A stretch of 64,000 nucleotides of DNA from Macrococcoides bohemicum (lineage in GTDB: Bacteria; Bacillota; Bacilli; Staphylococcales; Staphylococcaceae). Shown here one piece after another: positions 35,737 through 45,014 of the stretch (within the stretch, counting starts at the first letter, position 1; each line of letters starts with the position of its first letter). Both the position numbers and the translations under genes were made by a program. The notes under the pieces are model-generated. The model was not told the origin of the DNA, ran no database searches, and saw nothing but the letters and a program-made list of their open reading frames with translations. The stretch lies in NCBI RefSeq assembly GCF_042658685.1, contig NZ_JBHSQY010000003.1; one strand, given 5' to 3'.

Positions 35737-37038
35737 CTACTCAGTAATAACTTTATGAATCAATACTGGTGCTTCTGCACTGTCTGCAATTTCAATATTG
35801 TCGTAAATCTTATTCATAACGTCTTCTACATTATCTCGGTTTGCGTATATTGTTACAAGTGATTCGCCCGCTTCAACTTTGTCGCCGACTTTCTTACGTA
35901 ACATCAATCCTACTGCTAGATCAATAACGTCTTCTTTCGTAGCGCGTCCTGCACCGAGTAACATCGAAGCCACTCCGATTTCATCTGCTACAATCTTGCT
36001 TACGACACCACTTTCTTTCGATGGTACTTCAATCACATATTCTGCTTGAGGTAACTTAGTAACGTCATCAACGACTGACGCATCTCCACCTTGGTTAGCA
36101 AGGAATGTTTTAAATTTCTCTAAAGCTTTACCATTATCAATCACTTCCTGTAATTTCGCACGTGCTTCATCTAACGATTCTGCTTTACCTGCTAATACGA
36201 CCATTTGACTTCCTAAAGTAAGTACAAGTTCTGTTAAGTCTTCCGGTCCTTCGCCGCGTAATGTTTCAATCGCTTCTTTCACTTCCAGTGCATTACCGAT
36301 TGCAAATCCTAATGGCTGACTCATATCAGAGATTATCGCCATCGTATTACGTCCGACGTTATTTCCGATCTTAACCATTGCATGTGCAAGCTGCTCTGCA
36401 TCTTCTTCTGTCTTCATAAATGCTCCCGCACCTGTCTTAACATCTAATACGATTGCGTCAGCTCCTGCTGCAATCTTCTTACTCATAATACTTGAGGCGA
36501 TTAACGGTATACTATTCACTGTTCCTGTTACATCACGTAATGCATATAATTTTTTATCTGCCGGTGTTAAATTACCTGTTTGTCCGATTACCGCTAACTT
36601 ATCTTCATTTACAATCTTAACGAAGTCTTCTTCTGAAATTTCAACATGGAATCCTTCTACCGCTTCTAATTTATCAATTGTTCCACCTGTATGTCCTAAT
36701 CCACGGCCACTCATCTTCGCAACCGGAATATCAAGTGCTGCTACTAACGGTCCTAATACTAAAGTTGTTGTATCACCAACACCGCCTGTTGAATGTTTAT
36801 CAACTTTCACACCTTTTATAGCGCTTAAGTCAATCTGATCACCACTTTCAACCATCGCCATCGTTAAGTGAGCACGTTCTTCATCGTTCATATCCTGGAA
36901 GAATATCGCCATCGCTAAACTCGATGCCTGATAATCAGGAATTTCTTCTTTAGTATAACCCTTAATGAAGAATTCAATTTCTTCTTTTGTTAATGCATGT
37001 CCGTCACGTTTCTTTGCAATAATGTCTACCATTCTCAT
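35737..37038 (-). CDS. pdp: Pyrimidine-nucleoside phosphorylase
   Basis: Splits thymidine, uridine and deoxyuridine to base and (deoxy)ribose 1-phosphate. The signature KVDKHSTGGVGDTTTLVL and KMSGRGLGHTGGTIDKLE are intact. 433 residues. A cre-like CcpA site lies 20 bases upstream of the start. Gene order deoR, deoC, pdp, deoB gives a complete deoxynucleoside degradation operon. Confidence 0.93.
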   Translation of the reverse strand: MRMVDIIAKKRDGHALTKEEIEFFIKGYTKEEIPDYQASSLAMAIFFQDMNDEERAHLTMAMVESGDQIDLSAIKGVKVDKHSTGGVGDTTTLVLGPLVAALDIPVAKMSGRGLGHTGGTIDKLEAVEGFHVEISEEDFVKIVNEDKLAVIGQTGNLTPADKKLYALRDVTGTVNSIPLIASSIMSKKIAAGADAIVLDVKTGAGAFMKTEEDAEQLAHAMVKIGNNVGRNTMAIISDMSQPLGFAIGNALEVKEAIETLRGEGPEDLTELVLTLGSQMVVLAGKAESLDEARAKLQEVIDNGKALEKFKTFLANQGGDASVVDDVTKLPQAEYVIEVPSKESGVVSKIVADEIGVASMLLGAGRATKEDVIDLAVGLMLRKKVGDKVEAGESLVTIYANRDNVEDVMNKIYDNIEIADSAEAPVLIHKVITE

Positions 37039-37058
37039 AATTAATAACCTCCATTTTT

Positions 37059-37073
37059 TTGTAAGCGTTTTCT
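37059..37073. promoter_or_regulatory. cre (CcpA) site upstream of pdp
   Basis: TTGTAAGCGTTTTCT matches the catabolite-responsive element consensus WTGNAANCGNWNNCW at every defined position. It lies between the deoC stop and the pdp start, so CcpA could repress by blocking transcription there or a local promoter. Confidence 0.7.
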
Positions 37074-37096
37074 TTTATATCAAAAGTGAAAGGGAA

Positions 37097-37759
37097 TTAA
37101 TAATCCCCTTTAGCTTCTTCACCCTTTAAAATTTGTACACCAGCTGATGCACCGATACGCGTAGCGCCAGCATCGATCATCGCTTTAACGTCTTCATAAG
37201 AACGCACGCCACCTGATGCTTTTACGCCCATATCAGATCCAACTGTTTCACGCATTAATTTCACATCTGCTACTGTCGCTCCACCTGTTGAGAATCCTGT
37301 AGAAGTCTTAACGAAATCTGCTCCTACTTCTTTCGCAATTTCGCTCACTTTCACTTTCTCTTCGTCAGTTAAAAGACTTGTTTCGATGATTACTTTCGTC
37401 GTAACATCTCCTGCAGCATCTACTACTGCTTTAATATCTTCACGTACTAAATCAAAGTTACCGCTCTTAGCCGCACCGATATTAATCACCATATCAACTT
37501 CACCTGCACCGTTAGCAATCGCATCTTTCGTTTCAAATGCTTTTACTGCTGGTGTATTAGCACCTAATGGGAACCCGATTACAGTACATACTAAAACATC
37601 AGTACCCTCTAATAAAGCATGTGCATATTTTACATGTGTCGGATTCACACATACACTCATAAAGCCGTATTCACGTGCTTCTTGTGCAAGCTGTTCAATT
37701 TGGGCAGTCGTTGTTTCTGGTTTCAAAGCAGTATGATCAATATATTTCGCTAAATTCAT
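37097..37759 (-). CDS. deoC: Deoxyribose-phosphate aldolase
   Basis: Cleaves deoxyribose 5-phosphate to glyceraldehyde 3-phosphate and acetaldehyde. Schiff-base lysine in ADFVKTSTGFSTGG near residue 150. 220 residues. The start is the ATG at 37759 (MNLAKYIDHTALKPE), after AGGGAGGAATAA; the frame upstream to 37810 is not typical of DeoC. Confidence 0.95.
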   Translation of the reverse strand: MNLAKYIDHTALKPETTTAQIEQLAQEAREYGFMSVCVNPTHVKYAHALLEGTDVLVCTVIGFPLGANTPAVKAFETKDAIANGAGEVDMVINIGAAKSGNFDLVREDIKAVVDAAGDVTTKVIIETSLLTDEEKVKVSEIAKEVGADFVKTSTGFSTGGATVADVKLMRETVGSDMGVKASGGVRSYEDVKAMIDAGATRIGASAGVQILKGEEAKGDY

Positions 37760-37842
37760 ATTATTTATTCCTCCCTTATATTCAAATCCATTATAACAGA
37801 TATTGAACAAAAGTAAAAATGTTAAATGAAATTACGTTCAAG

Positions 37843-38772
37843 TTAAATTAATTGCTTAGCTGTAATGCTGTCAGTTATAAGTACATTCGGTATACCTCCC
37901 GTTAGTGCACCTCGAATTGCTTCTATCTTATGCTTACCGCCTGCAACAAGTATGCTTGTTGGAATCTGCTTTAATGTATCCAGGGTCACACCCATCGTAC
38001 GATCATCGACCCAGACGTCAGCAATTCTCCCATTCTTATTATAAAACCTTGAACAGATGTCACCCACCGCTTCATTCTTCAGACGCTTAACTTCATCGTC
38101 CGATAAAAAGCCAAGTTTAAACAACAGTGCTTCATCGCGCACTGTCCCTGTAGTGTATATGGCAACATCACATGCACTTGCCATGCTTAAAATCCCTTTA
38201 ATATGGCGATCTTCACTCACTAATTGTTTCACCTGTTTGTTATCAAAAATAACAGGTACAGGTAGATCACGTGGAATGGAATTGAAGCTCTTTGCAAATA
38301 ATGCTAACGTTTCATGTGAATTCGTCTTTATATTTGAGTATGAAATACCACCTTTTAACTGAATGGTAGAAACGCCAGTTAAATTCGTCGGTTTCATTAA
38401 ATTAGCAGTTTCATACATCGTTTTCCCCCAGCTAATGCCGACGACATCGTTATTCTTCACATTATCATGAAGAAATTCTGCAGCTGCTTCTGCTATAGCA
38501 CTGAGCACAATTTCGTATTTATCGCTCGATACTTCTTTAATTAAGACATACTTTAAATTATATTTTTCTTTCAGTAATTCTGCGAGTTCTTCACTTTTTT
38601 CATATGGGTCATGAATCGAAATATTGACAATCCCCATATCTTTAGCAAATTGAAGTTGTCTCGATACAGTCGGTCTGGAAATATTAAGTTCATCGGCAAT
38701 TGCTTTTTGTCCTAAATTTTCTTCGTAATACATTTTAGCGATTCTAATACATTGTTTGATTTTTTCTTCCAT
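37843..38772 (-). CDS. deoR: SorC/DeoR-type regulator of the deo operon
   Basis: 309-residue repressor with an N-terminal helix-turn-helix (AIADELNISRPTVSRQL, about residues 25-41) and a C-terminal sugar-phosphate-binding NagB/SIS-like domain (GISWGKTMYETA, VDDRTMGVTL). In B. subtilis the homologue DeoR responds to deoxyribose 5-phosphate. ATG at 38772 follows GAGGTGA by 5 bases; the longer GTG start at 38781 is rejected. No terminator separates it from deoC. Confidence 0.88.
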   Translation of the reverse strand: MEEKIKQCIRIAKMYYEENLGQKAIADELNISRPTVSRQLQFAKDMGIVNISIHDPYEKSEELAELLKEKYNLKYVLIKEVSSDKYEIVLSAIAEAAAEFLHDNVKNNDVVGISWGKTMYETANLMKPTNLTGVSTIQLKGGISYSNIKTNSHETLALFAKSFNSIPRDLPVPVIFDNKQVKQLVSEDRHIKGILSMASACDVAIYTTGTVRDEALLFKLGFLSDDEVKRLKNEAVGDICSRFYNKNGRIADVWVDDRTMGVTLDTLKQIPTSILVAGGKHKIEAIRGALTGGIPNVLITDSITAKQLI

Positions 38773-38812
38773 TATGCTCACCTCTACTTACATTCATTTT
38801 AAGGGAAAACAT

Positions 38813-38845
38813 AAAAAAATACACTTCAATTCCATTGAAGTGTAT
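38813..38845 (-). terminator. dps terminator
   Basis: Minus-strand hairpin ATACACTTCAAT-GGA-ATTGAAGTGTAT followed by a T-rich tract. Confidence 0.88.
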
Positions 38846-38886
38846 CAATTAATTTATTAACTAATAATAACGCGTTAGACTTTAAA

Positions 38887-39342
38887 TTATCCTAAGAAAG
38901 ATTTTAACATCCAGTTATGTTTTTCAAGGTTCGTAATCATACCTAAGAACATATCTGCAGTCATTTCATCATCTGCTTCTTCGGCTGTAGCTTTACCTTC
39001 TTCTAATAGTTTGATTACTTTATCAAAGTCTTTAGATAAATCTTTCACCATATCTTCTGCAGATAAATTTTTCTTAGCTTCTTTAACAACAGATAAATCT
39101 AAACTTTCTTTTAACGTTGCAATAGGATTTCCTTCAATCGCTAAAATACGCTCTGCTAATTCATCGATGTAAACGTTAGCCTCATCATATAACTCTTCGA
39201 ATTTAGTGTGTAAACTGAAGAATTGTGGTCCTTTTACATACCAGTGATAGTTGTGTAATTTCGTATAAAGCACCGTCCAGTTTGCCACTTGTTGGTTTAA
39301 TGTTGCTACTACTTTGTTTTCTTGTGTTTTTTTAGCCATCAA
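38887..39342 (-). CDS. dps: Dps/MrgA family ferritin-like DNA-binding protein
   Basis: Oxidises and stores iron, protecting DNA from peroxide. 151 residues. Ferroxidase residues lie in LHNYHWYVKGPQFFSLHTKFEELYDEA (H and the D/E positions), as in MrgA. The N-terminus is lysine-rich, fitting DNA binding. A PerR/Fur-like site lies 40 bases upstream, as expected for mrgA. Confidence 0.93.
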   Translation of the reverse strand: MMAKKTQENKVVATLNQQVANWTVLYTKLHNYHWYVKGPQFFSLHTKFEELYDEANVYIDELAERILAIEGNPIATLKESLDLSVVKEAKKNLSAEDMVKDLSKDFDKVIKLLEEGKATAEEADDEMTADMFLGMITNLEKHNWMLKSFLG

Positions 39343-39372
39343 TAATCTCTCCTTTTAATTGTTATTTATATT

Positions 39373-39397
39373 AATTATTATATAATAATTATTCTAA
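39373..39397. promoter_or_regulatory. PerR/Fur-type operator upstream of dps
   Basis: AATTATTATATAATAATT (39373-39390) is a perfect palindrome. Overlapping it, minus strand TTAGAATAATTATTA (39383-39397) matches the PerR consensus TTATAATNATTATAA at 12 of 14 defined positions. It lies 30-55 bases upstream of dps, consistent with peroxide induction. Confidence 0.65.
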
Positions 39398-39465
39398 TTA
39401 AGCAAACGATTCTGTCTGTCTTATTTTAAAATATTTGGGTATACTATTAAAAAGAGGAGGCCATT

Positions 39466-40146
39466 ATGTTTAGAAAATACATATTACCTATCATTATCGC
39501 AATACTCGCTGCTATCATGCTACTATCAATCGATTACTGGAAACTACCTTTAACCGATATACTTACTTCTACCCCGTATATCGTTGTGTTATGCATACTT
39601 GCTGTATTATTTGCTATTATCGCCTTTATTTACAGTAAGCTTGCCTATAAAGTAGATAATGACCCTAGTTTAGAACATTACGAACAGGACAGAGCATCAT
39701 TTAAGAAATTTTCTGAGATGAACATCGCTATCATTATTTCATTTTATTTCGCGCTCGGATCAATTCTATTAATCAGTATTAATGATGCGCCGTTGTATCT
39801 AGGAATTATCAGTATAATCGTGTTAATTATTGCTATTCTCATGCGCTATTACGGCTATAGCATGATTAACAAATTGTATCCGGAACGTGATTTACCCGAG
39901 AACTTTGAAGCAGACTTTGATGACAAGCTTATTGATTCATTATCTAAAGAAGAAATGTATACGATATTTACCGGTCTATATAATGCTTTTAAAATTACTA
40001 ATATTTTATTACCCGCAGCAATGATGCTGATTACGATATATGGGTATGCAACAGGCGTACCGCAACACTTCGCTCTGTCGGTTATCGCCGCTGTCGCAAT
40101 CATCATCAATATCGTCTACCAGATTACTGTCAGAAAGATGATCTAG
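39466..40146 (+). CDS. DUF3169-like membrane protein
   Basis: 226 residues with six hydrophobic helices: two near the N-terminus, two after a short cytoplasmic loop with SLEHYEQDRASFKKF, and two at the end. DUF3169-like proteins have no proven function; some lie beside LytTR regulators. The gene stands alone with GAGGAGG upstream and a terminator after it. Confidence 0.6.
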   Translation: MFRKYILPIIIAILAAIMLLSIDYWKLPLTDILTSTPYIVVLCILAVLFAIIAFIYSKLAYKVDNDPSLEHYEQDRASFKKFSEMNIAIIISFYFALGSILLISINDAPLYLGIISIIVLIIAILMRYYGYSMINKLYPERDLPENFEADFDDKLIDSLSKEEMYTIFTGLYNAFKITNILLPAAMMLITIYGYATGVPQHFALSVIAAVAIIINIVYQITVRKMI

Positions 40147-40154
40147 ACATTTTC

Positions 40155-40199
40155 ATAACGCAATAATGCCGGATACTCTGAGTGTCCGGCATTGTTATG
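40155..40199 (+). terminator. Terminator of DUF3169-like gene
   Basis: Hairpin AATGCCGGA-loop-TCCGGCATT with weaker flanking pairs just after the stop codon; the T run is weak. Confidence 0.65.
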
Positions 40200-40220
40200 T
40201 CTATTTAATAGCTTCTATAT

Positions 40221-40247
40221 AAAAAAGACACCCAATAATGAGTGTCT
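40221..40247 (-). terminator. MFS transporter terminator
   Basis: Minus-strand hairpin AGACACTCA-TTAT-TGGGTGTCT followed by a T run after the MFS stop. Confidence 0.85.
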
Positions 40248-40252
40248 AAAAA

Positions 40253-41527
40253 CTATGCTTGTCTATGTTCTTCTAATAATGGCTCATCCGGTTTAACAAA
40301 GAACCATAGGATAATTGCAAGTGCTGCCGGAATCAACATTAAATAGAACGTCGTATCCCAACCGAACTTCTGTACTAGTACCCCACCTAAGAATGGACTT
40401 AAGAAAGCACCGATATTACCCCATAAGTTCATCCATCCTGAAACAGTACCTGAGTAGTTACGTCCCAGGTCAGCAGCTGAAGCCCAGCTCATACCCATCG
40501 ATAAACCTACCCCACCTAAACATAGTGATAAGTAAATGATGTTCATCGTCATATCATTAGTTTGAACTGATAAGAATAATGAAATCGCAAATACGATAAA
40601 TCCAAAGATTGCGATACTTGAACGTGCTTTAAATTTAGAATGACCACGTGCAACAATCGCATCTGAAATTGATCCACCAGCCATGATTAATACGAACATC
40701 ATTAACCACGGTGCTGCCGCTAAGAATTTCATATCCGTTAAAATAACATGATATTCTTCTTGCAGGTAAGTTGGTAACCAGATTAAGAATAATGTGATAA
40801 CGAACTGTACTACGAAATATTGACCGGCGATTGCAAAGAAGCTGAAACGTTGGAAGAAACGTCCCCAAGGTGCAGTTTCTTTCGTAGCACCACCTACTGC
40901 ATCACGGTTTTCCATGATATAGTGCTTTTCCGCTTCATTCACCATCTTATGTTGTTCAGGTAAATCTTTAGCAATAACAGCCCATAGTAAAGCAATTAAA
41001 ATACCGATTGCACCAAAGATATAGAATACCGCTTCCCATCCAAACGCCTGATAAATAGCGATTGTTACAAATGGTGCAATAACAGGACCGAAGTAACTAC
41101 CTGCCAGTAAGGCGCTTGAAGCACGACCTTTTTCTGATTTTGCAAACCAGTATGTGTTAAATACAGCGTTTGATGGATACATCGGTCCTTCACCAATACC
41201 GAATAAGAAACGCATCGTGTATAATAATCCGTGATTTTTAACAACCCCAGTCAGGATTGTAAATGCACTCCACCAGACTAGTGCAAATGTTAACATCTTC
41301 TTAGGACCAAATTTCTCAGCCATGATCCCTGCTGGTACCTGCATTAATGCATAACCTGCTGCAAATATAGAACCTAACATCCCAAATTGCGCTTTAGACA
41401 TATTTAAATCTTCCATCATCGGACCAGCGATATAAGAAATATTCGCTCTATCCATATAGGCAATAACCCCGATGACAAAGAACATCAATGCGAACATCCA
41501 ACGCACATTAGACTTTCTTTCATTCAT
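40253..41527 (-). CDS. MFS transporter, hexuronate/glucarate (ACS) type
   Basis: 424-residue major-facilitator protein with 12 transmembrane helices, of the anion:cation symporter family. The family signature is at the start (IAYMDRANISYIAGPMM) and the A-loop motif is AGIMAEKFGPKKML. ACS members take up hexonates, glucarate, galactonate or other organic anions; the exact substrate cannot be read. No catabolic gene lies beside it. Start ATG has GGGGGAG upstream. Divergent from bdhA. Confidence 0.82.
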   Translation of the reverse strand: MNERKSNVRWMFALMFFVIGVIAYMDRANISYIAGPMMEDLNMSKAQFGMLGSIFAAGYALMQVPAGIMAEKFGPKKMLTFALVWWSAFTILTGVVKNHGLLYTMRFLFGIGEGPMYPSNAVFNTYWFAKSEKGRASSALLAGSYFGPVIAPFVTIAIYQAFGWEAVFYIFGAIGILIALLWAVIAKDLPEQHKMVNEAEKHYIMENRDAVGGATKETAPWGRFFQRFSFFAIAGQYFVVQFVITLFLIWLPTYLQEEYHVILTDMKFLAAAPWLMMFVLIMAGGSISDAIVARGHSKFKARSSIAIFGFIVFAISLFLSVQTNDMTMNIIYLSLCLGGVGLSMGMSWASAADLGRNYSGTVSGWMNLWGNIGAFLSPFLGGVLVQKFGWDTTFYLMLIPAALAIILWFFVKPDEPLLEEHRQA

Positions 41528-41967
41528 AATATATTCTCCCCCATAATCGTTTTCGACTCACTCAGTCATCCGATGACTATATTTTTTGACTCCTCAAAAA
41601 TACCACAGGATAAAACCGTTTACAATACCTTTGTGAAAAATAATATAATTTTTTTAATCCATCTCAACTTGATAAGAACAAGTATTTGTGACCCTATCAC
41701 CACAATTAAAGTTATTAATTTCACAAACTTGTTATATTGTTAAAAACAAAAACTATATAACAGTTTTAAAAACGTTTATCTCTTTAATTCTTTAATTTAT
41801 TAATACTTCTGGTAAAGACGATACAACCTAAAAAAACAATGTAATATTTCGAATAAATATTATATAAAAATATTCTGAAAAATGAAACAGATAATTTGTA
41901 ACACACGACACTAATTGGTATAATATAACTGTTATAAAAATAAAATTTCATCAAGGAGTGTTTGTCA
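41528..41967. promoter_or_regulatory. 440-base divergent control region for the MFS gene and bdhA
   Basis: No gene here. The bdhA promoter is TTGTAA (41896-41901), 17 bases, TATAAT (41919-41924). Rex-like half sites TTGTGA (41631, 41686) and TCACAA (41721) are scattered upstream but not in the perfect 18-base form. A cre-like sequence with one mismatch is at 41610-41624. NADH-linked and catabolite control are both plausible; neither is proven. Confidence 0.5.
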
Positions 41968-43017
41968 ATGAAAGCAGCAGTATGGTATGGTCCGAAAGAT
42001 ATTCGCGTAGAAGAAAAAGAAATTCGTGATATGAAACCGAACGAAGTACGTGTGAAAGTTGGCTACGCAGGTATTTGTGGATCAGATTTACACGAATATC
42101 AGGAAGGACCTGTATTTATTCCAGTCGATAAAGAAGATGAATTAACAGGTGGAAAAGCACCTTTAATTATGGGGCATGAATTCTCTGGTACAGTCGTTGA
42201 AGTCGGAAGTGAAGTAAAAGACTTTAAAGTTGGTGACCGTGTATCTGTTAACCCAACGGTAACACATGGTAAAAGTATCGATGAACTAGACGTATATGAT
42301 GGCTTTAGCTTTATTGGATTACACACAGACGGTGGTTTCACTGATCTAGTAAACGTACCTGAAGTTAATTTGTATCACTTACCAGACTCAGTATCATTAC
42401 GTGTCGCAGCAACAATTGAACCGCTTGCAGTGGGTGTGCAGGCTGTAAAAGAAAGTGAAATTGAATTCGGTGATACTGTTGCAATCTTCGGTGCCGGTCC
42501 TATCGGATTATATACGACACTTGCAGCACGTGCAGCTGGCGCAAGAAAGATTATCGTATTGGATTTATCAAAAGAACGTTTAGAAAAAGCATTAGAATGT
42601 GGTGCTACTGACATCATCAATTCTGGTGAAGTGGATGCAGTTGAAGCGATTAAGAAAATCGTACCTGGCGGCGTAGATCGTTCATTTGAAGTTGCAGGTG
42701 TTGCACCAACATTTAAACAGGCAATCGATGCTACGCGCCCTCGCGGTAAAATGGTTATCGTATCAATATTTGCAGGAGACATCTCTTGGCCACCATTGCA
42801 ATTAACAAACACTGGTGTGCAAATCACATCTACCATTGCTTATTCTAGAGCAAGCTACCAACAAACAATCGACTTATTAGGCAGTGGGCAAGTTGATACT
42901 GAAAATACGATTACAAAAGAAATCGAATTAGATGATATCGTCACAGAAGGCTTCGAAACATTAACGAACGATAAAAACCAAGTCAAAATCTTAGTTAAAT
43001 TAAACGGCGAAGGATAA
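41968..43017 (+). CDS. bdhA: 2,3-butanediol dehydrogenase
   Basis: Zinc medium-chain alcohol dehydrogenase, reducing acetoin to butanediol or the reverse. Catalytic zinc cysteine in YAGICGSDLHEYQEGP near residue 37, GHEFSG follows; NAD-binding GAGPIGLYTTLAARAAGA at about residue 172. The structural-zinc cysteines of many alcohol dehydrogenases are absent, as in this subfamily. Start ATG is 9 bases after AAGGAG; the TTG at 41962 is too close. Sorbitol dehydrogenase is a related alternative. Confidence 0.88.
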   Translation: MKAAVWYGPKDIRVEEKEIRDMKPNEVRVKVGYAGICGSDLHEYQEGPVFIPVDKEDELTGGKAPLIMGHEFSGTVVEVGSEVKDFKVGDRVSVNPTVTHGKSIDELDVYDGFSFIGLHTDGGFTDLVNVPEVNLYHLPDSVSLRVAATIEPLAVGVQAVKESEIEFGDTVAIFGAGPIGLYTTLAARAAGARKIIVLDLSKERLEKALECGATDIINSGEVDAVEAIKKIVPGGVDRSFEVAGVAPTFKQAIDATRPRGKMVIVSIFAGDISWPPLQLTNTGVQITSTIAYSRASYQQTIDLLGSGQVDTENTITKEIELDDIVTEGFETLTNDKNQVKILVKLNGEG

Positions 43018-43030
43018 TTTTTCCTAAAAA

Positions 43031-43078
43031 AATATAAGCCCCTAATCGATTAACTCGATCAGGGGCTTATATCAATTA
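43031..43078 (+). terminator. bdhA terminator
   Basis: Long hairpin with arms ATAAGCCCCTAATCGA and TCGATCAGGGGCTTAT. Confidence 0.88.
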
Positions 43079-43106
43079 TTTTATTCAAAATCTTCTAAAA
43101 TCAAAT

Positions 43107-43271
43107 TCATTCCTTAGGTGGTTTCTTATGCTTTTCAACCTCAACCCCAGTAAAATATCCGATTGCGCCACCAATAAGAATCATAAATATAAGCATAACT
43201 ATATTACTTTTCATAAACATTAACCCAAAGATCATTGCCATACAAAAAGCCCAGAACCATCGCTGTTGCAT
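43107..43271 (-). CDS. 54-residue small membrane protein
   Basis: Small gene with GGAGTGATTGT before the ATG at 43271. The peptide starts MQQRWFWAFCMAMIFGLMF, has two hydrophobic stretches (about residues 4-16 and 21-42) and a charged tail VEKHKKPPKE. Likely an inner-membrane hairpin protein. No family recognised. It is convergent with bdhA and separate from the universal stress gene. Confidence 0.6.
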   Translation of the reverse strand: MQQRWFWAFCMAMIFGLMFMKSNIVMLIFMILIGGAIGYFTGVEVEKHKKPPKE

Positions 43272-43413
43272 ACAATCACTCCATTTATAAGATTACTGAA
43301 ACGCAAAGTAATAATAAATCATTGTGATTATATTATAATACACCTATTACATATTCATCCACTAAAATATAAACAAATTATTCTTAATGGATAAAATGAC
43401 ATCTTAATTTACC

Positions 43414-43442
43414 TAAAAAAGCCTGAGGATTTTCCTCAGGCT
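43414..43442 (-). terminator. Universal stress protein gene terminator
   Basis: Minus-strand hairpin AGCCTGAGGA-AAA-TCCTCAGGCT with T6 following. Confidence 0.9.
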
Positions 43443-43449
43443 AAAACAA

Positions 43450-43950
43450 TTAGTTATAACTATATTCTCTTCTAAACTCTTCCGTAAATGCTTCAAGTTC
43501 AAAGTCATCCGGTACCTGCTCAGTACGGACAACTAGTACATCACACTTCGCATAACGTACAATCGCTTCTGAAACACTACCCATCACAAAACGTTCCAAT
43601 GCATTTATACCGTTAGAGCCACAGATAATTAAATCGCAATTTGCTTTCGGCGCTATCTCTTTAGTAATAACCTGACGTGCTGCTCCGTGACCAATCTTTG
43701 TATCTACTGATTTCACGCCTTGTTCTAAAGCAATCGCTTTATAGCCATTCAACATCTTCTCAGTATACTTATCGGCATTCTCATGCAATGAACCCCGTTC
43801 ACTTTCTACATTCGCGTATGTTCTAATATCCACCACATGCACTAATGTAATTGCTGCATTATTTCTTTTCGCGATGTCGACACCCTTTTGAAATGCATAC
43901 TCACTCACTTTTGAGCCATCTACCGGAATCAAGATATGTTGATACATCAT
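43450..43950 (-). CDS. Universal stress protein family
   Basis: UspA-fold protein of 166 residues. The N-terminal MMYQHILIPVDGSKVSEYAF and the ATP-binding-type glycine motif GSNGINALERFVMGSVSEAIVRYA (G-2x-G-9x-G-S/T form) are clear, so it is probably an ATP-binding Usp. The start is ATGATG at 43950 behind AGAGGGG; the longer frame to 44010 is rejected. Monocistronic. Confidence 0.85.
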   Translation of the reverse strand: MMYQHILIPVDGSKVSEYAFQKGVDIAKRNNAAITLVHVVDIRTYANVESERGSLHENADKYTEKMLNGYKAIALEQGVKSVDTKIGHGAARQVITKEIAPKANCDLIICGSNGINALERFVMGSVSEAIVRYAKCDVLVVRTEQVPDDFELEAFTEEFRREYSYN

Positions 43951-44020
43951 TTGTAACAGCCCCTCTCTTATCTTCATCTTTAGTATATCACCAAAATGAA
44001 AACGCTTCATTCTTTAAGTG

Positions 44021-44965
44021 CTATAAATCTAAATTCTCCACATATAAATTACGGACTTCCAGTTTCTGATCCTCATTCGGTAGGAAATACCATAAGCTAT
44101 CCGCCATAATCGTACCTTCCCCAGTTAACTGGTACTTCTTCACATTATCCAATGCACCACGATATGATAACCCTAAACCTTTCAAATCGTCAAAGGACAT
44201 ATCCGTAACAACATTACCTTCAATATTTTTCAGGATGGCATCCAGTTTCGTCACAGATTGTACATCCACGATTTCATTCGCTAAACCTTGAATGACGATT
44301 TGCTGACGTTCCTGACGACCAAAGTCACCACCTGCACCATCGCCTTTACGTGCACGAATAAATGCCAATGCTTTATCGCCATCTAAATGTACAGTCTGTC
44401 CTTTCACAAAGTCATAGCCATTTGCACTGAACGTTGCATTACTCTTAACGTCAATGCCTCCGACCTCACCAATTAACTTATGCATGCCATCCATATTTAC
44501 TGTCGCATAATAATCAATCGGTACGTTCATCAGCTTTTCAACTGACTGCACTGCCATCTTGGCACCACCATAGGCATAAGCATGAGCAATTTTTTCCTGC
44601 GTATCTTTTCCGACCATCTCACTATATGTATCACGTGGTATACTTACCATCACTGTCTTGTTCTTCTTCGGATTTATACTCAGCAATATAATCGAGTCGC
44701 TACGCCCTTTGTCCCCTGCAGATAATCGTTCTTCGTTCGCATCAACTCCAAATAACGCAACACTGACGGCGCCTTTATCCTGAATGCTCACTACTTTATC
44801 ACGTAAATCAGATTTATCGCGACCTTCTATTTTGTGCTGAATATTATTAGCTGTCTCCTGAACTTTAAAATAAGCATTGCTTATATACCAGCCAATCCCT
44901 ATCAACACGATAAAACATAACAACACGATCCACTTTAAACAGCCACCCTTTTTACTTCTCTTCAT
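44021..44965 (-). CDS. LytR-CpsA-Psr family wall glycopolymer ligase
   Basis: 314-residue LCP protein that attaches teichoic-acid-type polymers to peptidoglycan. A cytoplasmic basic start is followed by one transmembrane helix (LKWIVLLCFIVLIGIGWYI), then the LCP domain with VSIPRDTYSEM and the later IRARKGDGAGGDFGRQERQQ pyrophosphate-binding arginines. Similar to staphylococcal LcpA/MsrR and Bacillus TagT/U/V. ATG at 44965 follows GAGAGGTG; the GTG at 44974 is rejected. Confidence 0.88.
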   Translation of the reverse strand: MKRSKKGGCLKWIVLLCFIVLIGIGWYISNAYFKVQETANNIQHKIEGRDKSDLRDKVVSIQDKGAVSVALFGVDANEERLSAGDKGRSDSIILLSINPKKNKTVMVSIPRDTYSEMVGKDTQEKIAHAYAYGGAKMAVQSVEKLMNVPIDYYATVNMDGMHKLIGEVGGIDVKSNATFSANGYDFVKGQTVHLDGDKALAFIRARKGDGAGGDFGRQERQQIVIQGLANEIVDVQSVTKLDAILKNIEGNVVTDMSFDDLKGLGLSYRGALDNVKKYQLTGEGTIMADSLWYFLPNEDQKLEVRNLYVENLDL

Positions 44966-45014
44966 TATATACACCTCTCTTAATACTTATATTACACACA
45001 AACCCTTCATTACG

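Noticed and set aside
41631..41726. Full Rex operator
   Set aside because: Only separate half sites are seen; none forms the perfect 18-base inverted repeat. Kept only as a suggestion.
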